A DNA stretch of 64,000 nt. It comes from Alcanivorax sp. S71-1-4. GTDB taxonomy: Bacteria; Pseudomonadota; Gammaproteobacteria; Pseudomonadales; Alcanivoracaceae. Below, in pieces: positions 55,197 to 64,000 of this stretch. Within the stretch, counting starts at the first letter, position 1. Each line of letters begins with the position of its first letter. The stretch lies in NCBI RefSeq assembly GCF_009846755.1, contig NZ_AQOR01000001.1:124001-188000 (forward strand), read 5' to 3'. Both the position numbers and the translations under genes were made by a program. Below the pieces are notes generated by a model. It ran no database searches. It was not told the origin of the DNA and saw only the letters and a program-made list of their open reading frames with translations.

Positions 55197-56813
55197 GTGG
55201 GGCTGCTCGTGCAAGCCCGTCCGCGCCGGCTGCGGCGTCCGGACCTGCCCGTGCTGGCGGTGCTGGTCATTGCGGCGGCGGTGTTGATGCCGGTCCTCGT
55301 GCTGGCACTGTCCTGGCTCGGTGATGAATCGGCGGTGTGGCAGCACCTGGCGCAGACGGTACTGGCGGATCTGGTGCTCAATACCCTGTTGCTGGTGATG
55401 GGTGTGACGGTGGGTGTGCTGGTGCTGGGCATCAGCCTGGCGTGGATGGTGTCCGCGCTGGACTTTCCCGGCCGGCGTTTTTTCGACTGGGCGCTGTTCC
55501 TGCCATTGGCGGTGCCGGCCTACGTGCTGGCGTTCGTGGCGCTGGATACCTTCGATTATGCCGGGCCGGTGCAGCGCTTGTTGCGCGAGACCCTGCCGGC
55601 GTTCAGCGGTGGCAGTGCCCGCCGCCCCTGGCTGGTCATCCTGACGCTCTCACTGGTGTTCTACCCCTATGTCTACATGCTTGCGCGGACGGCGTTCATG
55701 GCCCAGGGCCGTACGCTGATGGAACAGGCGCGCATTCTCGGGCTCGGGCCCTATGCGGCTTTCTGGCGGGTGGCGCTGCCGATGGCGCGGCCGGCCATTG
55801 CGGCGGGGCTGGCCCTGGCGTTGATGGAAACACTGGCGGACTTTGGCGCCGTGGCGGTGTTCAACTATGACACCTTCACCACGGCCATCTACAAGAGCTG
55901 GTACGGGTTATTCAATCTCAATGCGGCGGCGCAACTGGCGTCACTGTTGCTGGTGTTTGTGCTGCTCACGCTGGCGCTGGAGCGGCTGGGCCGTGGCCGT
56001 GCGCGGTTTGAGCAACAGGGGGCGCGGCAGGCCCATCGCGTGCGCCCGCGCGGCATTACGCCTTGGTTGCTGACAGGGTTTGCCGGCAGCGTATTTCTGC
56101 TGGCGTTCGCGCTGCCTGTCGGGCGATTGCTGTACTGGGTGGTCGACAGCGCCTGGCGCGATCTGGATGCGCGCTATTGGGGCCTGATCTGGCGCACGCT
56201 GGTGCTGGGCAGCGGCGCAGCGCTGGTGACGGTGCTGCTGGCCCTGCTGCTGGGTTATGTGCGCCGCACGCGCCAGCACCGGCTGCTGCATATCGCGGTG
56301 CGTGGCGCCACGGTGGGGTACGCGATGCCGGGGTCGGTGCTGGCGGTGGGCATTGTGCTCAGCTTCGCGGCGATAGATCGCTTTCTCACGCAGACGTTCG
56401 GGGTCGGCCAGGTGCTGATGGGCGGCTTGCTGGCCTTGCAGATGGCCTACGTGGTGCGTTTTCTGGCGGTGGCCTTCGGCCCGGTGGAGACGGCATTCGA
56501 ACGGGTGCGCCCGCGCCTGATCGACGCGGCGCGCACACTCGGGGCCAGCCCGGCAGAAACGGTGCGGCGCGTTTATCTGCCGCTGCTCACCCCCGGCGTG
56601 CTCACGGCCTTGTTGCTGGTGCTGATCGATGTGATGAAGGAAATGCCTGCCACACTGCTGTTGCGTCCGTTCGGCTGGGATACCTTGTCCGTGCGCATTT
56701 ACGAGATGACCGCCGAGGGCGAATGGGCTCGCGCGGCGCTTCCCTCGCTAAGCCTGGTGCTGGCCGGCTTATTACCGGTTTATTTGCTCATGCGGCGAAC
56801 GCGCGTGCACTGA
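55197..56813 (+). CDS. Fe(III) ABC transporter permease (FbpB-like)
   Basis: A fused two-domain permease of about 538 aa with roughly twelve membrane segments. EAA-type loops occur in both halves (EQARILGLGPYAAFWRVALP and DAARTLGASPAETVRRVYLP). GTG starts are available at 55185 and 55197; the second overlaps the stop codon of a 19-codon ATG frame (55138-55197) as TAGTG, suggesting coupling to that leader. No ATPase gene follows, so the ATP-binding subunit must be encoded elsewhere. Confidence 0.88.
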   Translation: MGLLVQARPRRLRRPDLPVLAVLVIAAAVLMPVLVLALSWLGDESAVWQHLAQTVLADLVLNTLLLVMGVTVGVLVLGISLAWMVSALDFPGRRFFDWALFLPLAVPAYVLAFVALDTFDYAGPVQRLLRETLPAFSGGSARRPWLVILTLSLVFYPYVYMLARTAFMAQGRTLMEQARILGLGPYAAFWRVALPMARPAIAAGLALALMETLADFGAVAVFNYDTFTTAIYKSWYGLFNLNAAAQLASLLLVFVLLTLALERLGRGRARFEQQGARQAHRVRPRGITPWLLTGFAGSVFLLAFALPVGRLLYWVVDSAWRDLDARYWGLIWRTLVLGSGAALVTVLLALLLGYVRRTRQHRLLHIAVRGATVGYAMPGSVLAVGIVLSFAAIDRFLTQTFGVGQVLMGGLLALQMAYVVRFLAVAFGPVETAFERVRPRLIDAARTLGASPAETVRRVYLPLLTPGVLTALLLVLIDVMKEMPATLLLRPFGWDTLSVRIYEMTAEGEWARAALPSLSLVLAGLLPVYLLMRRTRVH

Positions 56814-57003
56814 TTCGCTGTTTTACAGATTCTTACTCTCCCGTTACATCACAGATACGCTATTTAACAAAGCGCCGCAGACGTGCGTGCTCCCCTCTGC
56901 CACGCTCCTGAACCTTCACGTCCTGATTACATTTACAGGGCGTCGGGGTGGTTCCGATTACATACGGACACCGTTGAATAACAATTAATCAGGAGCAGTA
57001 CGC

Positions 57004-58353
57004 ATGTCTGCATCACTTCGCTATGGCCGTCTGGCCTGCTGTACGGGTGGTTTGTTGCTGAGCGTTATGACGACAGCCCAGGCAAACATGGGCAACACCG
57101 CCACCACTTACGGCGTTCTTCCTTCCGATATCGCTTCCGCTCAGGCGTTGTCGCTGTTCAACAGTCAGGTGTCCGCCACCTACTACAATCCTGCCTACCT
57201 CGCGGCTGATTCACGCGGTGAACTGACCGGTGGTCTGTTTCATGCAGACCATGAATTGCGGGTGAACAGCAAGGGCGGTCCGCAGCCGGTGATTCGGGCT
57301 GGCGGTGATGTGCTGGAGGACGATCCCTCGCAGCAGGTGCTGATCGGCATGAAAACCAACCTGACCTCGCTGACGCGCTATGACCGGCCGCTGTATCTCG
57401 GCTTCATGGCCGGGGTGGAGAAATACGGCAAGGAAATGCTCGCCTTTAATTCGCAGACCTCGCAGGAAGGCCAGTTCTTCAATTACGGGCGCCAGCCACT
57501 GTTCCTGAATATCGGTGGCGCGATGCAGCTCTGGCGCGGTATCGATGTGGGAGCGTCGGCGCGTATCACGCTGCACTCTTCTGCCGATCTGAGTGCGCGC
57601 ACTGACCTGGCCGGCAACACACAATACGAAGCGCTGTCGGTGGAGGCCAAGCCGGTGTTTCGCCCGATTGTCGGCGTCAACATCAACTGGGGTGAAACCC
57701 TTTGCTCGCAAACCGACTGCTGGCTCGACAATCTGGAGACGGCGTTTTCCTATCGCGGTTACTCCAACACGCACACCAGCGTCAAAGCCAACACCGTCAT
57801 CCCCGGCACCATTCCCTCGCCGGGCCTGACACTGGCGATCAAGACGCTGGATTCCTTCCAGCCGGAAATCATTGCTGCCGGTGTGCAATACCGCTTTGGT
57901 CGTGCGCGGGTCGGTTTCACGGGTGAAATTCAGCGCTGGTCCCGGCTGGAAGATGAATTCGAGCGCGACACGCTGAAAGACCAGGCGAACCTGTCGTTCC
58001 GGGACATCTTTATTCCGCGTCTGGGGGCCGAGTTTCAGGTGAACGACATTTTCTCTGTCACCACCGGTGTGGCCTACGAGAAATCCGCCCTGAAAAGCGA
58101 CCGCTCGCTGGATGTGAACTACCTCGATAACGACCGCCTCGTTGTCGGCCTGGGTGTCAGCGCTGAGTTCAAGAACGCGCCGATTCTTGCCTATCCGGTC
58201 CGGCTGGACGTGGGGTATCAGTACCACCACCTGCGTGACCGTGACTTCGATCTGGTGTCCAGTGATCCGAACGTGACGACCAACCCGTACGAGACCGTGA
58301 CCGCCGATGGCGAAGTACATGTGTTCAGCGGGTCGATCACGCTTAAATTCTGA
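57004..58353 (+). CDS. FadL/OMPP1-like outer membrane protein, copy 1
   Basis: A 449-aa outer-membrane protein with a signal peptide ending near TAQA-NMG. The mature N-terminus NMGNTATTYGVLPSDIASAQ leads to SATYYNPAYLA, the NPA-type plug motif of FadL family channels, and a 14-strand-like barrel ends in VFSGSITLKF. FadL channels import hydrophobic compounds such as fatty acids and alkanes. It is paired with the following lipoprotein gene (23-bp gap); the pair is repeated in tandem. Confidence 0.85.
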   Translation: MSASLRYGRLACCTGGLLLSVMTTAQANMGNTATTYGVLPSDIASAQALSLFNSQVSATYYNPAYLAADSRGELTGGLFHADHELRVNSKGGPQPVIRAGGDVLEDDPSQQVLIGMKTNLTSLTRYDRPLYLGFMAGVEKYGKEMLAFNSQTSQEGQFFNYGRQPLFLNIGGAMQLWRGIDVGASARITLHSSADLSARTDLAGNTQYEALSVEAKPVFRPIVGVNINWGETLCSQTDCWLDNLETAFSYRGYSNTHTSVKANTVIPGTIPSPGLTLAIKTLDSFQPEIIAAGVQYRFGRARVGFTGEIQRWSRLEDEFERDTLKDQANLSFRDIFIPRLGAEFQVNDIFSVTTGVAYEKSALKSDRSLDVNYLDNDRLVVGLGVSAEFKNAPILAYPVRLDVGYQYHHLRDRDFDLVSSDPNVTTNPYETVTADGEVHVFSGSITLKF

Positions 58354-58376
58354 TAGCGGGCAGCGAGGAGTCGATC

Positions 58377-61358
58377 ATGAAAAAGCACAGCATGACAGGC
58401 TGGGCCGCGTTGTTCGCGGCGACATTGCTGGTCAGTGCCTGCGGTGGTGGTGACACGCAGCGGACCAGTATCGACAACCGGGCCGGCGCCCGGCTGGAAT
58501 ACAGCTTTCCCTACGACACGCAGCAGGAAGTCTCCACTCGCGCGCCGGTGGCGCTGCGTTTTTCGCACGCATTGACGGATACCGCGCCGGAAGACGCCGT
58601 GCAGCTTCTGGACGCGGCGGACCAGCCGGTGGCGTTTGCCGCCGAGATGGTCGACGACGGTCGCAGCCTGGTACTGACGCCGGATACGGCGTTGGCGCCG
58701 GGCGCGGCCTATCACATCGAACTCGGCGCCCTGAATACCGCTGAAGGTGTGGTGCGTGTGCCGGCGGAGGGCATTCATTTTCGCACGCGCGCGGCCAATC
58801 GTGGCGGTGTTGATGCGGTCACGGTAGCGCCGGATGACAGCGGCGGCTTCGTCATCAACCGCGTGATTCCCGATGGCGACACCTTGCCGGTCATGGATTT
58901 TTCCAGCTTCCGGGTGCAGTTCAGCCAGCCTCTGGCGCGCGAGACGGTGCGCTACGGCGATACCGTGTCGCTGACCGACAGCGGCGGTAATCCGGTACCG
59001 GCGGCGGTGTTGGTGAAAGGGCACTACCTGACGCTGGACCCGCTGGAGGACCTGACGCCGGGCGAGACCTATCAATTCACCGTCAGCGCGGGCGTGCGCA
59101 ATGTCTTCGGCCAGCCGTTCACTGACACCAGCCTGACCTGGACACCGAAGGATTCCGCTCCGCGTGAAATTCTGGTGCAGCGTGCGGGCGATTCCGAAAA
59201 CGGCACCATCCTGTCACCACTGACCGGCATGCCGATCAACAATGTGCCGGTGAACGCGCTGCTGCTCGGCAACGAGTCGAGTTCGCAACAGCAGGGCGAT
59301 GTGCACGCGGAACTGGCGTTCGTGCCGAACTATCCGGAGGTGACACCGCTGCGCGTGCCGCGCGGCTCATTGCTGAGCGGTTCGTCGGTGTCGGTGGATA
59401 TTGCCGGGCAGGTGCCGGCCGGTTTCGAAACCGGCGACATCAGCGTGCGCTTCGTTTCCGATGCCAGTGGCTTCCTGTTGCCGAACCGCTATACGCAGGC
59501 AGAAGATTCCCCGCGGCATGTGCAGTTGTTCATGGATGTCGCCATGACGGCGGAAAATCCGGAAGCCAACGGTGCACTGAGTCAGGACCTGCTGCATCTG
59601 GAGCTGGCCGGCACGGCCATCGTCGAGGACGGCGTGCTGGTGATCAACGCCATCGGTGTGGTCGAACCGGAAGTGCTTGGCCTGGAGCAGGCCTGGGGCG
59701 TGCTGTCGTTCCGCCTGGAGGCGTATGCGGATCAGGAAAATGCACCGGCGCCGGTGATCGACAGCGAGGCGCCCACATTGCAATCCTGGGTGCCGGGTGA
59801 ACGCATCCGTCAGGTCAAGGGCGGCGATCCGGTGATCCTGAATTTCAGCGAGGCGCTTGACCCGGCCACACTGGAAGGCGCTATCGGTGTCAGCATCAAC
59901 GGCACCGCCACAGACGATGTGAGCTGGTATCTCGACGGCGCCTCGGTAGTGCTGCGTCCGCAGGGCGGGTTGGCCTACAACACCGATTACGCCGTCACCC
60001 TGAGTGACCAGATCACCGATCTGGCCGGCAACGCACTGGTGCCGGAAACGCTGACTTTCCGCACCGACAGTTATGTGGGTAACGGCGACAGGGCGCCGTT
60101 TGCCGTGACGGCCTACCCGGGCTTCCCGTGTGCCACCGAAAGTGGCAGTGCCGATCTGGCCAGCGGTATCCAGGGCACCTGTGTGACCAAGGAAAGCGGC
60201 ACTGCCGGTGATGTTCTGCCGGTCACCTCCTTGCCGGCCAACCGGGCCATCCGTGTGCGCTTCTCGCAGTCGATGCGGGCGGACAGCATCAACCTGGGTG
60301 AAAGCTGCGACACCGGCACCTTTCGTGTCGAGCGGGTCAACGACAGCGGTGCCTGCGAGGACGTGGTGCCGGGTGCCTTGTCTGTTGCCGAGCGTGGCGT
60401 GATATTCGAGCCGGACAGCGGCTGGGAAGAGGGTGTGCTGTATCGCTACGTACTGGTGTCCGACGGCTCGCCCACCTGCGGCAACAACGCCATCTGCTCG
60501 GTGTTCAACGCACCATTGCAGACGGCCATGCTGCGCGAGAACGATGCACTGGCGGGTGGCCCGCCGATGCGGGTGTACTTCCGCGGTGCACCGTCCACCG
60601 ACAGCGTCATGCAGACACTCGCCAATCTGCCGACAGCCGATGTGAATGCCAACTTCGTGCTGGATGCAGGTGAACAGGGTGCGGTGGAAGAACCGCCCGG
60701 CAGTGGCGTATTTCCGACGCCGGCCAATGCGACACAGGTGCTGGAAGTGTCCGGCGGCGGTCTGGTTGGCAAGGTCAATGTCGGGTGTGGTTTCTCCGGT
60801 ATCGGCAATAACCTGCAAAGCTGCCCCGGTGAAAAGTTCATCTACCTCACCGGCGCACTGGACGTGGATATCCTCGGCTGGGACGGGGCAGAGGGCGCGG
60901 TGCGGGTGGCGATCTATCCGACGCTGCTGATGACGTCCTCGATTCGTACCTTCGCCACCATCCTCGGCATCTCGCAGGAAATTCCCACCGGCCCGCAGGT
61001 GATGCGGATACGGTATGAGGAAGATGACGACGGCGACCGCACGCGCCCGGTCACCGGCTGGATTCGTACTGGCGCCAGCGGGCCGGTATTTGAAACGTCG
61101 CTGGACCTGTTTCTTGATGCGCCCTACCTGCACCCGCCGCTGGGGCTCTCGCACAACCTGAAGAGCTACCCGCTTGACGGGGTCAGCCTGAGCGGCCCGA
61201 TCACGTTCCTGGAAGACGGCCGCATGCAGATCGAACAGGTCAGCCTGGGTGAGCTGCCGATCAATGTCAGCATTGCCGGCGGTGCGGCCAGCGTGAACCT
61301 GCGCATCCCGGAAGGGGGTGTCAATCTCACCTACATCAGTGCGCCGGTAAAACAGTAA
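58377..61358 (+). CDS. Large lipoprotein with Ig-like (Big_5/SbsA-type) repeats, copy 1
   Basis: A 993-aa lipoprotein with lipobox LLVSACGGG. It contains several Ig-like domains with the signature PVALRFSHAL, RVQFSQPLARETV, VILNFSEALDPATL and RVRFSQSMRADSI, each followed by LTPGETYQFTV-like strands. Two Cys-rich loops (FPCATESG, SPTCGNNAICS) lie in the second half. It is co-transcribed with the FadL-like protein. The organisation recalls the AupA-AupB alkane-uptake pair of Marinobacter; function here is inferred. Confidence 0.82.
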   Translation: MKKHSMTGWAALFAATLLVSACGGGDTQRTSIDNRAGARLEYSFPYDTQQEVSTRAPVALRFSHALTDTAPEDAVQLLDAADQPVAFAAEMVDDGRSLVLTPDTALAPGAAYHIELGALNTAEGVVRVPAEGIHFRTRAANRGGVDAVTVAPDDSGGFVINRVIPDGDTLPVMDFSSFRVQFSQPLARETVRYGDTVSLTDSGGNPVPAAVLVKGHYLTLDPLEDLTPGETYQFTVSAGVRNVFGQPFTDTSLTWTPKDSAPREILVQRAGDSENGTILSPLTGMPINNVPVNALLLGNESSSQQQGDVHAELAFVPNYPEVTPLRVPRGSLLSGSSVSVDIAGQVPAGFETGDISVRFVSDASGFLLPNRYTQAEDSPRHVQLFMDVAMTAENPEANGALSQDLLHLELAGTAIVEDGVLVINAIGVVEPEVLGLEQAWGVLSFRLEAYADQENAPAPVIDSEAPTLQSWVPGERIRQVKGGDPVILNFSEALDPATLEGAIGVSINGTATDDVSWYLDGASVVLRPQGGLAYNTDYAVTLSDQITDLAGNALVPETLTFRTDSYVGNGDRAPFAVTAYPGFPCATESGSADLASGIQGTCVTKESGTAGDVLPVTSLPANRAIRVRFSQSMRADSINLGESCDTGTFRVERVNDSGACEDVVPGALSVAERGVIFEPDSGWEEGVLYRYVLVSDGSPTCGNNAICSVFNAPLQTAMLRENDALAGGPPMRVYFRGAPSTDSVMQTLANLPTADVNANFVLDAGEQGAVEEPPGSGVFPTPANATQVLEVSGGGLVGKVNVGCGFSGIGNNLQSCPGEKFIYLTGALDVDILGWDGAEGAVRVAIYPTLLMTSSIRTFATILGISQEIPTGPQVMRIRYEEDDDGDRTRPVTGWIRTGASGPVFETSLDLFLDAPYLHPPLGLSHNLKSYPLDGVSLSGPITFLEDGRMQIEQVSLGELPINVSIAGGAASVNLRIPEGGVNLTYISAPVKQ

Positions 61359-61374
61359 CCTCAGTGTAACTGGC

Positions 61375-61405
61375 GGCTCCTTTCCCGTGCTGCGGGAAAG
61401 GAGCC
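61375..61405 (+). terminator. Strong hairpin after cassette 1
   Basis: A perfect 13-bp stem GGCTCCTTTCCCG/CGGGAAAGGAGCC with a 5-base loop begins 16 bp after the lipoprotein stop codon. Only GTTAC follows, so it lacks a T tract. Confidence 0.55.
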
Positions 61406-61679
61406 GTTACATTCCGGCATGCGTTGTCATGCCAGCGCGTGACCCGAGTGCCGTCCACGCCATACCAATGCCCCAGGGTGCCGCCAGTCATTCGGCCGGC
61501 GTTATTACAATTCATTGCATGGCCTTACACGAAAGCGACAGGGGTTAATAATCTGCCGCTGAACAGGCGTGCACAGCGTGTCAGTCTCCCTCACAACCGT
61601 GTTCTGATCCCGGCTCTCACGCAGCGCCGGAGTGTACGACAGATAACGCGGCAGATAATAACGAGAGGGAGTGACTCCG
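61406..61679. other. Spacer between the two cassettes
   Basis: About 270 bp with no coding sequence or RNA recognised. The second porin gene has a good ribosome site (GAGAGGGA) at 61662-61670, but no clear promoter hexamers were found. Confidence 0.5.
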
Positions 61680-63053
61680 ATGTCAGCCAATGAATCCGTC
61701 CGCCGTGGCCCTGCGCGCCGCGCTACTCAACCACTGACCGCCATCGCCTGCGCGAGCCTGCTGCTGGGGGCCGTTGTGCCGGCGGCGGCCAATATGGGTA
61801 ACACCGCTACCACTTACGGCATTTTGCCGATGGACATTGCCTCCGCGCAGGCGATGTCGATGTTCAATACCCAGGTCTCAGCGACTTACTATAATCCGGC
61901 TTACCTGGCGCGTGATCAGCGCGGCGAACTGACCGGCGGCCTGTTTCACGCTGAACACGAATTGCGTGTGGAGAGCCAGGGCGGCAGTAATCCGCCGGTG
62001 CGCAGTGGTGGTGATGTGCTGGATGACACACCGTCGCAACAGGTGCTGATCGGTCTCAAGACAGATATTTCGTCCATCACGAAATATGACAAGCCACTGT
62101 ATCTGGGTTTCATGGCCGGCATTGAAGAGTTCGGCCAGGAGATGCTGGCCTTTACCTCCGAGACGTCCGATGAAGGCCAGTTTTTCAATTATGGTCGCCA
62201 GCCGCTGTTTCTGAATGTGGGGGCGGGGATGAATGTGTGGCGCGGCATCGATGTGGGCGCCTCGCTGCGTGTCACCCTGCATGCGGACGCGAGCATGCGC
62301 ACCCGCAGCACCCTGGCTGGCGAGACCAGCGCAGAAAGTCTGAAAGTGAAAGCCAAGCCGGTCATGCGGCCGATTGTCGGCATCAATATCCGCTGGGGCG
62401 AGACGTTCTGCTCACAAACACCCTGCTGGATGGACCCGATTGAAACCGCGCTCGTCTATAAGGGCTATTCCAATACCCGCACCAAGGTCAGTGCGAACGC
62501 GGTGATTCCGGGCACCATCCCGCCGCCGGGGCTGGACCTGGCGATCCAGACGCTGGATTCCTTCCAGCCGGAAATCATCAGCGCCGGCCTGTTGTACAAC
62601 TGGGGGCGCGCCCGCATTGCGCTGGCGGCAGAAATACAGCGCTGGTCGCGGCTGGAGGAAGAGTTCGAGCGCGATACGATCAAGAATCAGGCCAATATGC
62701 AATTCGAGGACATCGTGATTCCGCGCCTGGGGATCACCTATCAGGTGTCCGACATCATTTCAGTGACCACCGGCGTGGCCTATGAAAAATCACCGCTGGA
62801 GAATCGTGAGTCACTGGACGTGAACTATTTTGACAACGACCGCTATGTGTTTGGTCTCGGTGGCAGCCTGGAAATCAAAAACCCGCCGATCCTTGCGTTC
62901 CCGATGCGGCTGGACTTTGGTTATCAGTATCACATGTTGCGGGACCGTGATTTCGACCTGAGCCGCAGCGCGGAACCGAACAATCCGTACGAAACCATCA
63001 CGGCTGACGGGGACGTGCATGTGTTTGCCGGTTCCGTCACGCTGAAGTTCTGA
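61680..63053 (+). CDS. FadL/OMPP1-like outer membrane protein, copy 2
   Basis: A 457-aa paralogue of the protein at 57004, about two-thirds identical by eye. It has the same NMGNTATTYGILPMDIASAQ and SATYYNPAYLA starts and the same PGTIPPPGLDLAIQTLDSFQ and VFAGSVTLKF stretches. The ATG at 61680 follows a purine-rich ribosome site; the GTG at 61671 lies on that site. It is paired with a second lipoprotein gene 13 bp downstream. Confidence 0.85.
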   Translation: MSANESVRRGPARRATQPLTAIACASLLLGAVVPAAANMGNTATTYGILPMDIASAQAMSMFNTQVSATYYNPAYLARDQRGELTGGLFHAEHELRVESQGGSNPPVRSGGDVLDDTPSQQVLIGLKTDISSITKYDKPLYLGFMAGIEEFGQEMLAFTSETSDEGQFFNYGRQPLFLNVGAGMNVWRGIDVGASLRVTLHADASMRTRSTLAGETSAESLKVKAKPVMRPIVGINIRWGETFCSQTPCWMDPIETALVYKGYSNTRTKVSANAVIPGTIPPPGLDLAIQTLDSFQPEIISAGLLYNWGRARIALAAEIQRWSRLEEEFERDTIKNQANMQFEDIVIPRLGITYQVSDIISVTTGVAYEKSPLENRESLDVNYFDNDRYVFGLGGSLEIKNPPILAFPMRLDFGYQYHMLRDRDFDLSRSAEPNNPYETITADGDVHVFAGSVTLKF

Positions 63054-63066
63054 GGAGGACGGCATC

Positions 63067-64000
63067 ATGAAAACAATAACGCGCTATCTGCCGTTGCTGT
63101 TGGCCGGCCTATGGCTGGCCGGCTGTGGCGGCGACGGTTCTCAACGAGTCACTTTCCCCGGCAACAACCCCGGTGGCGAGCTGTTCTATACCTATCCCGA
63201 CGCCGGGCAGGACGGGGTGTCGGTGTACGCACCGCTGGTGTTGCGCCTGTCAAAACCCGTGGTCAATGGCGACAGCCTGGATGACAGCAACGTGCGCCTG
63301 AGCCGCGACGGTGATGACGTGCCGGTCAGCCTGGAACTGGTCAGCGATGACCAGAGCCTGGTGGTGCGTCCCATGGCGCCGCTGGCGTTCGGCACCACCT
63401 ACCGGCTGGATGTGACGGGCCTGCAGGGCGAGGCCGGTCCGATCAGCATTCCCGGTAACGGTTTCGAGTTCACCACGCGCCTGGCCGACAAAGGGCCGAA
63501 ATCGCTGCGCGTCTCCAGCGACCAGTTCACCCTGACAGAGATGTTCCCGGACGGCGACGCCTTGCCGCTGCTGGATTTCTCCACGCTGCGCTTCCAGTTC
63601 AGCCAGCCGATCGATACCGCCAGCATCGTCTACGGCGACAGCCTGGCGCTGGAAGACGCCGCCGGTACTCTGGTGCCGGCGACGGTCCTGGCGAAGGGAC
63701 GTTTCCTGACCATCGACCCACGGGACGACCTCATCGCCGGCAGGACCTACACGCTGCGCTTCAGTGGCAACGTCACCAGCCTGTATGAAGAAGCACTGCA
63801 GGCGCCGTTCGACGGCGGCTTCACCTACAGTTTCCAGCCGGGCGACACCATGCCGCGGGAAACCATGGTGCTGCGTGCGCCGGCCACCGGCGAGCCATCA
63901 CAACTGACCGGCGAGACCATCAATCTGGTGCCGGTCATCGCCACCCTGCTCGGCGATGAAACCCAGTCGCAACAGGAAGGCGACATCTACAACGAGCTGG
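63067..64000 (+). CDS. Large Ig-like lipoprotein, copy 2 (partial, 3' end outside window)
   Basis: 311 residues are visible. The lipobox is WLAGCGGDG, followed by the same domain signatures as copy 1 (PLVLRLSKPV, TLRFQFSQPIDTASIVYGDS, LTIDPRDDLIAGRTYTLRF) and the same DETQSQQEGDIYNEL segment found as NESSSQQQGDVHAEL in copy 1. It is more divergent from copy 1 than the porins are from each other. A strong AGGAGG ribosome site precedes the ATG. Confidence 0.85.
   Translation, partial: MKTITRYLPLLLAGLWLAGCGGDGSQRVTFPGNNPGGELFYTYPDAGQDGVSVYAPLVLRLSKPVVNGDSLDDSNVRLSRDGDDVPVSLELVSDDQSLVVRPMAPLAFGTTYRLDVTGLQGEAGPISIPGNGFEFTTRLADKGPKSLRVSSDQFTLTEMFPDGDALPLLDFSTLRFQFSQPIDTASIVYGDSLALEDAAGTLVPATVLAKGRFLTIDPRDDLIAGRTYTLRFSGNVTSLYEEALQAPFDGGFTYSFQPGDTMPRETMVLRAPATGEPSQLTGETINLVPVIATLLGDETQSQQEGDIYNEL

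Overview
The window is a chromosomal segment of a high-GC gammaproteobacterium. Gene content and order (ftsY-ftsE-ftsX-rpoH, thiS-thiG, trmB, metK-ahcY-metF, tkt-gap/epd-pgk-fba, serA/D2HGDH, rpiA/ilvA, ssrS-fau-zapA, ygfB-pepP-ubiH-ubiI) match the Pseudomonas/Alcanivorax branch. The FadL-like porin plus large lipoprotein pairs at the right end suggest a marine hydrocarbon degrader, most likely Alcanivorax or a relative. This assignment is inference from protein content; no rRNA or tRNA is present to confirm it.

Layout. 1-5.4 kb: a partial M16 zinc peptidase diverges from ftsY-ftsE-ftsX; rpoH follows under a perfect CIRCE operator. 5.5-12.5 kb: YgdD, thiS-thiG, a DUF4269 protein, a chromosomal class D beta-lactamase, rdgC, an LpxO-like hydroxylase, a glutathione transferase, trmB and a beta-barrel protein. 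12.6-18.7 kb: an MFS transporter, then the leftward SAM-cycle operon sahR-like -> metK -> [SAH riboswitch] -> ahcY -> metF, with a 32-bp perfect palindrome at its promoter. 18.8-27.8 kb: a mixed accessory stretch with tpm, outer-membrane proteins, a metallophosphoesterase-lectin lipoprotein, a MarR regulator with a frameshifted hotdog gene, DUF2780, an esterase, a degenerate region holding two gene remnants, and an HD phosphohydrolase. 27.9-33.4 kb: tkt, a GAPDH/Epd-family dehydrogenase, pgk and fba. 33.7-40.2 kb: a lysophospholipase-like hydrolase, small exported proteins, and a leftward envelope operon (COG3014-like lipoprotein, ycfL-like, lpoB, CsgG-like). 40.2-53.7 kb: serA diverging from a D-2-hydroxyglutarate dehydrogenase, an FAH protein, an AT-richer FkbM methyltransferase, rpiA/ilvA, fau with 6S RNA, zapA and its coiled-coil neighbour, then ygfB-pepP-ubiH-ubiI. 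53.9-56.8 kb: a Fur-box-preceded Fe(III) ABC binding protein and permease with no ATPase gene. 57-64 kb: two tandem copies of a porin plus surface/periplasmic lipoprotein cassette, the second running off the window.

Regulation is the most informative layer. It includes CIRCE on rpoH, two independent SAH sensors on one operon, a palindrome in front of marR, a Fur box, and 6S RNA. A family of 169-194 bp intergenic repeats with long terminal inverted repeats, starting GTAGGGTGGGTAGAGC, occurs four times complete and once as a half-copy; a related design sits in front of rpoH. No CRISPR array, prophage, tRNA or intact insertion sequence was seen.
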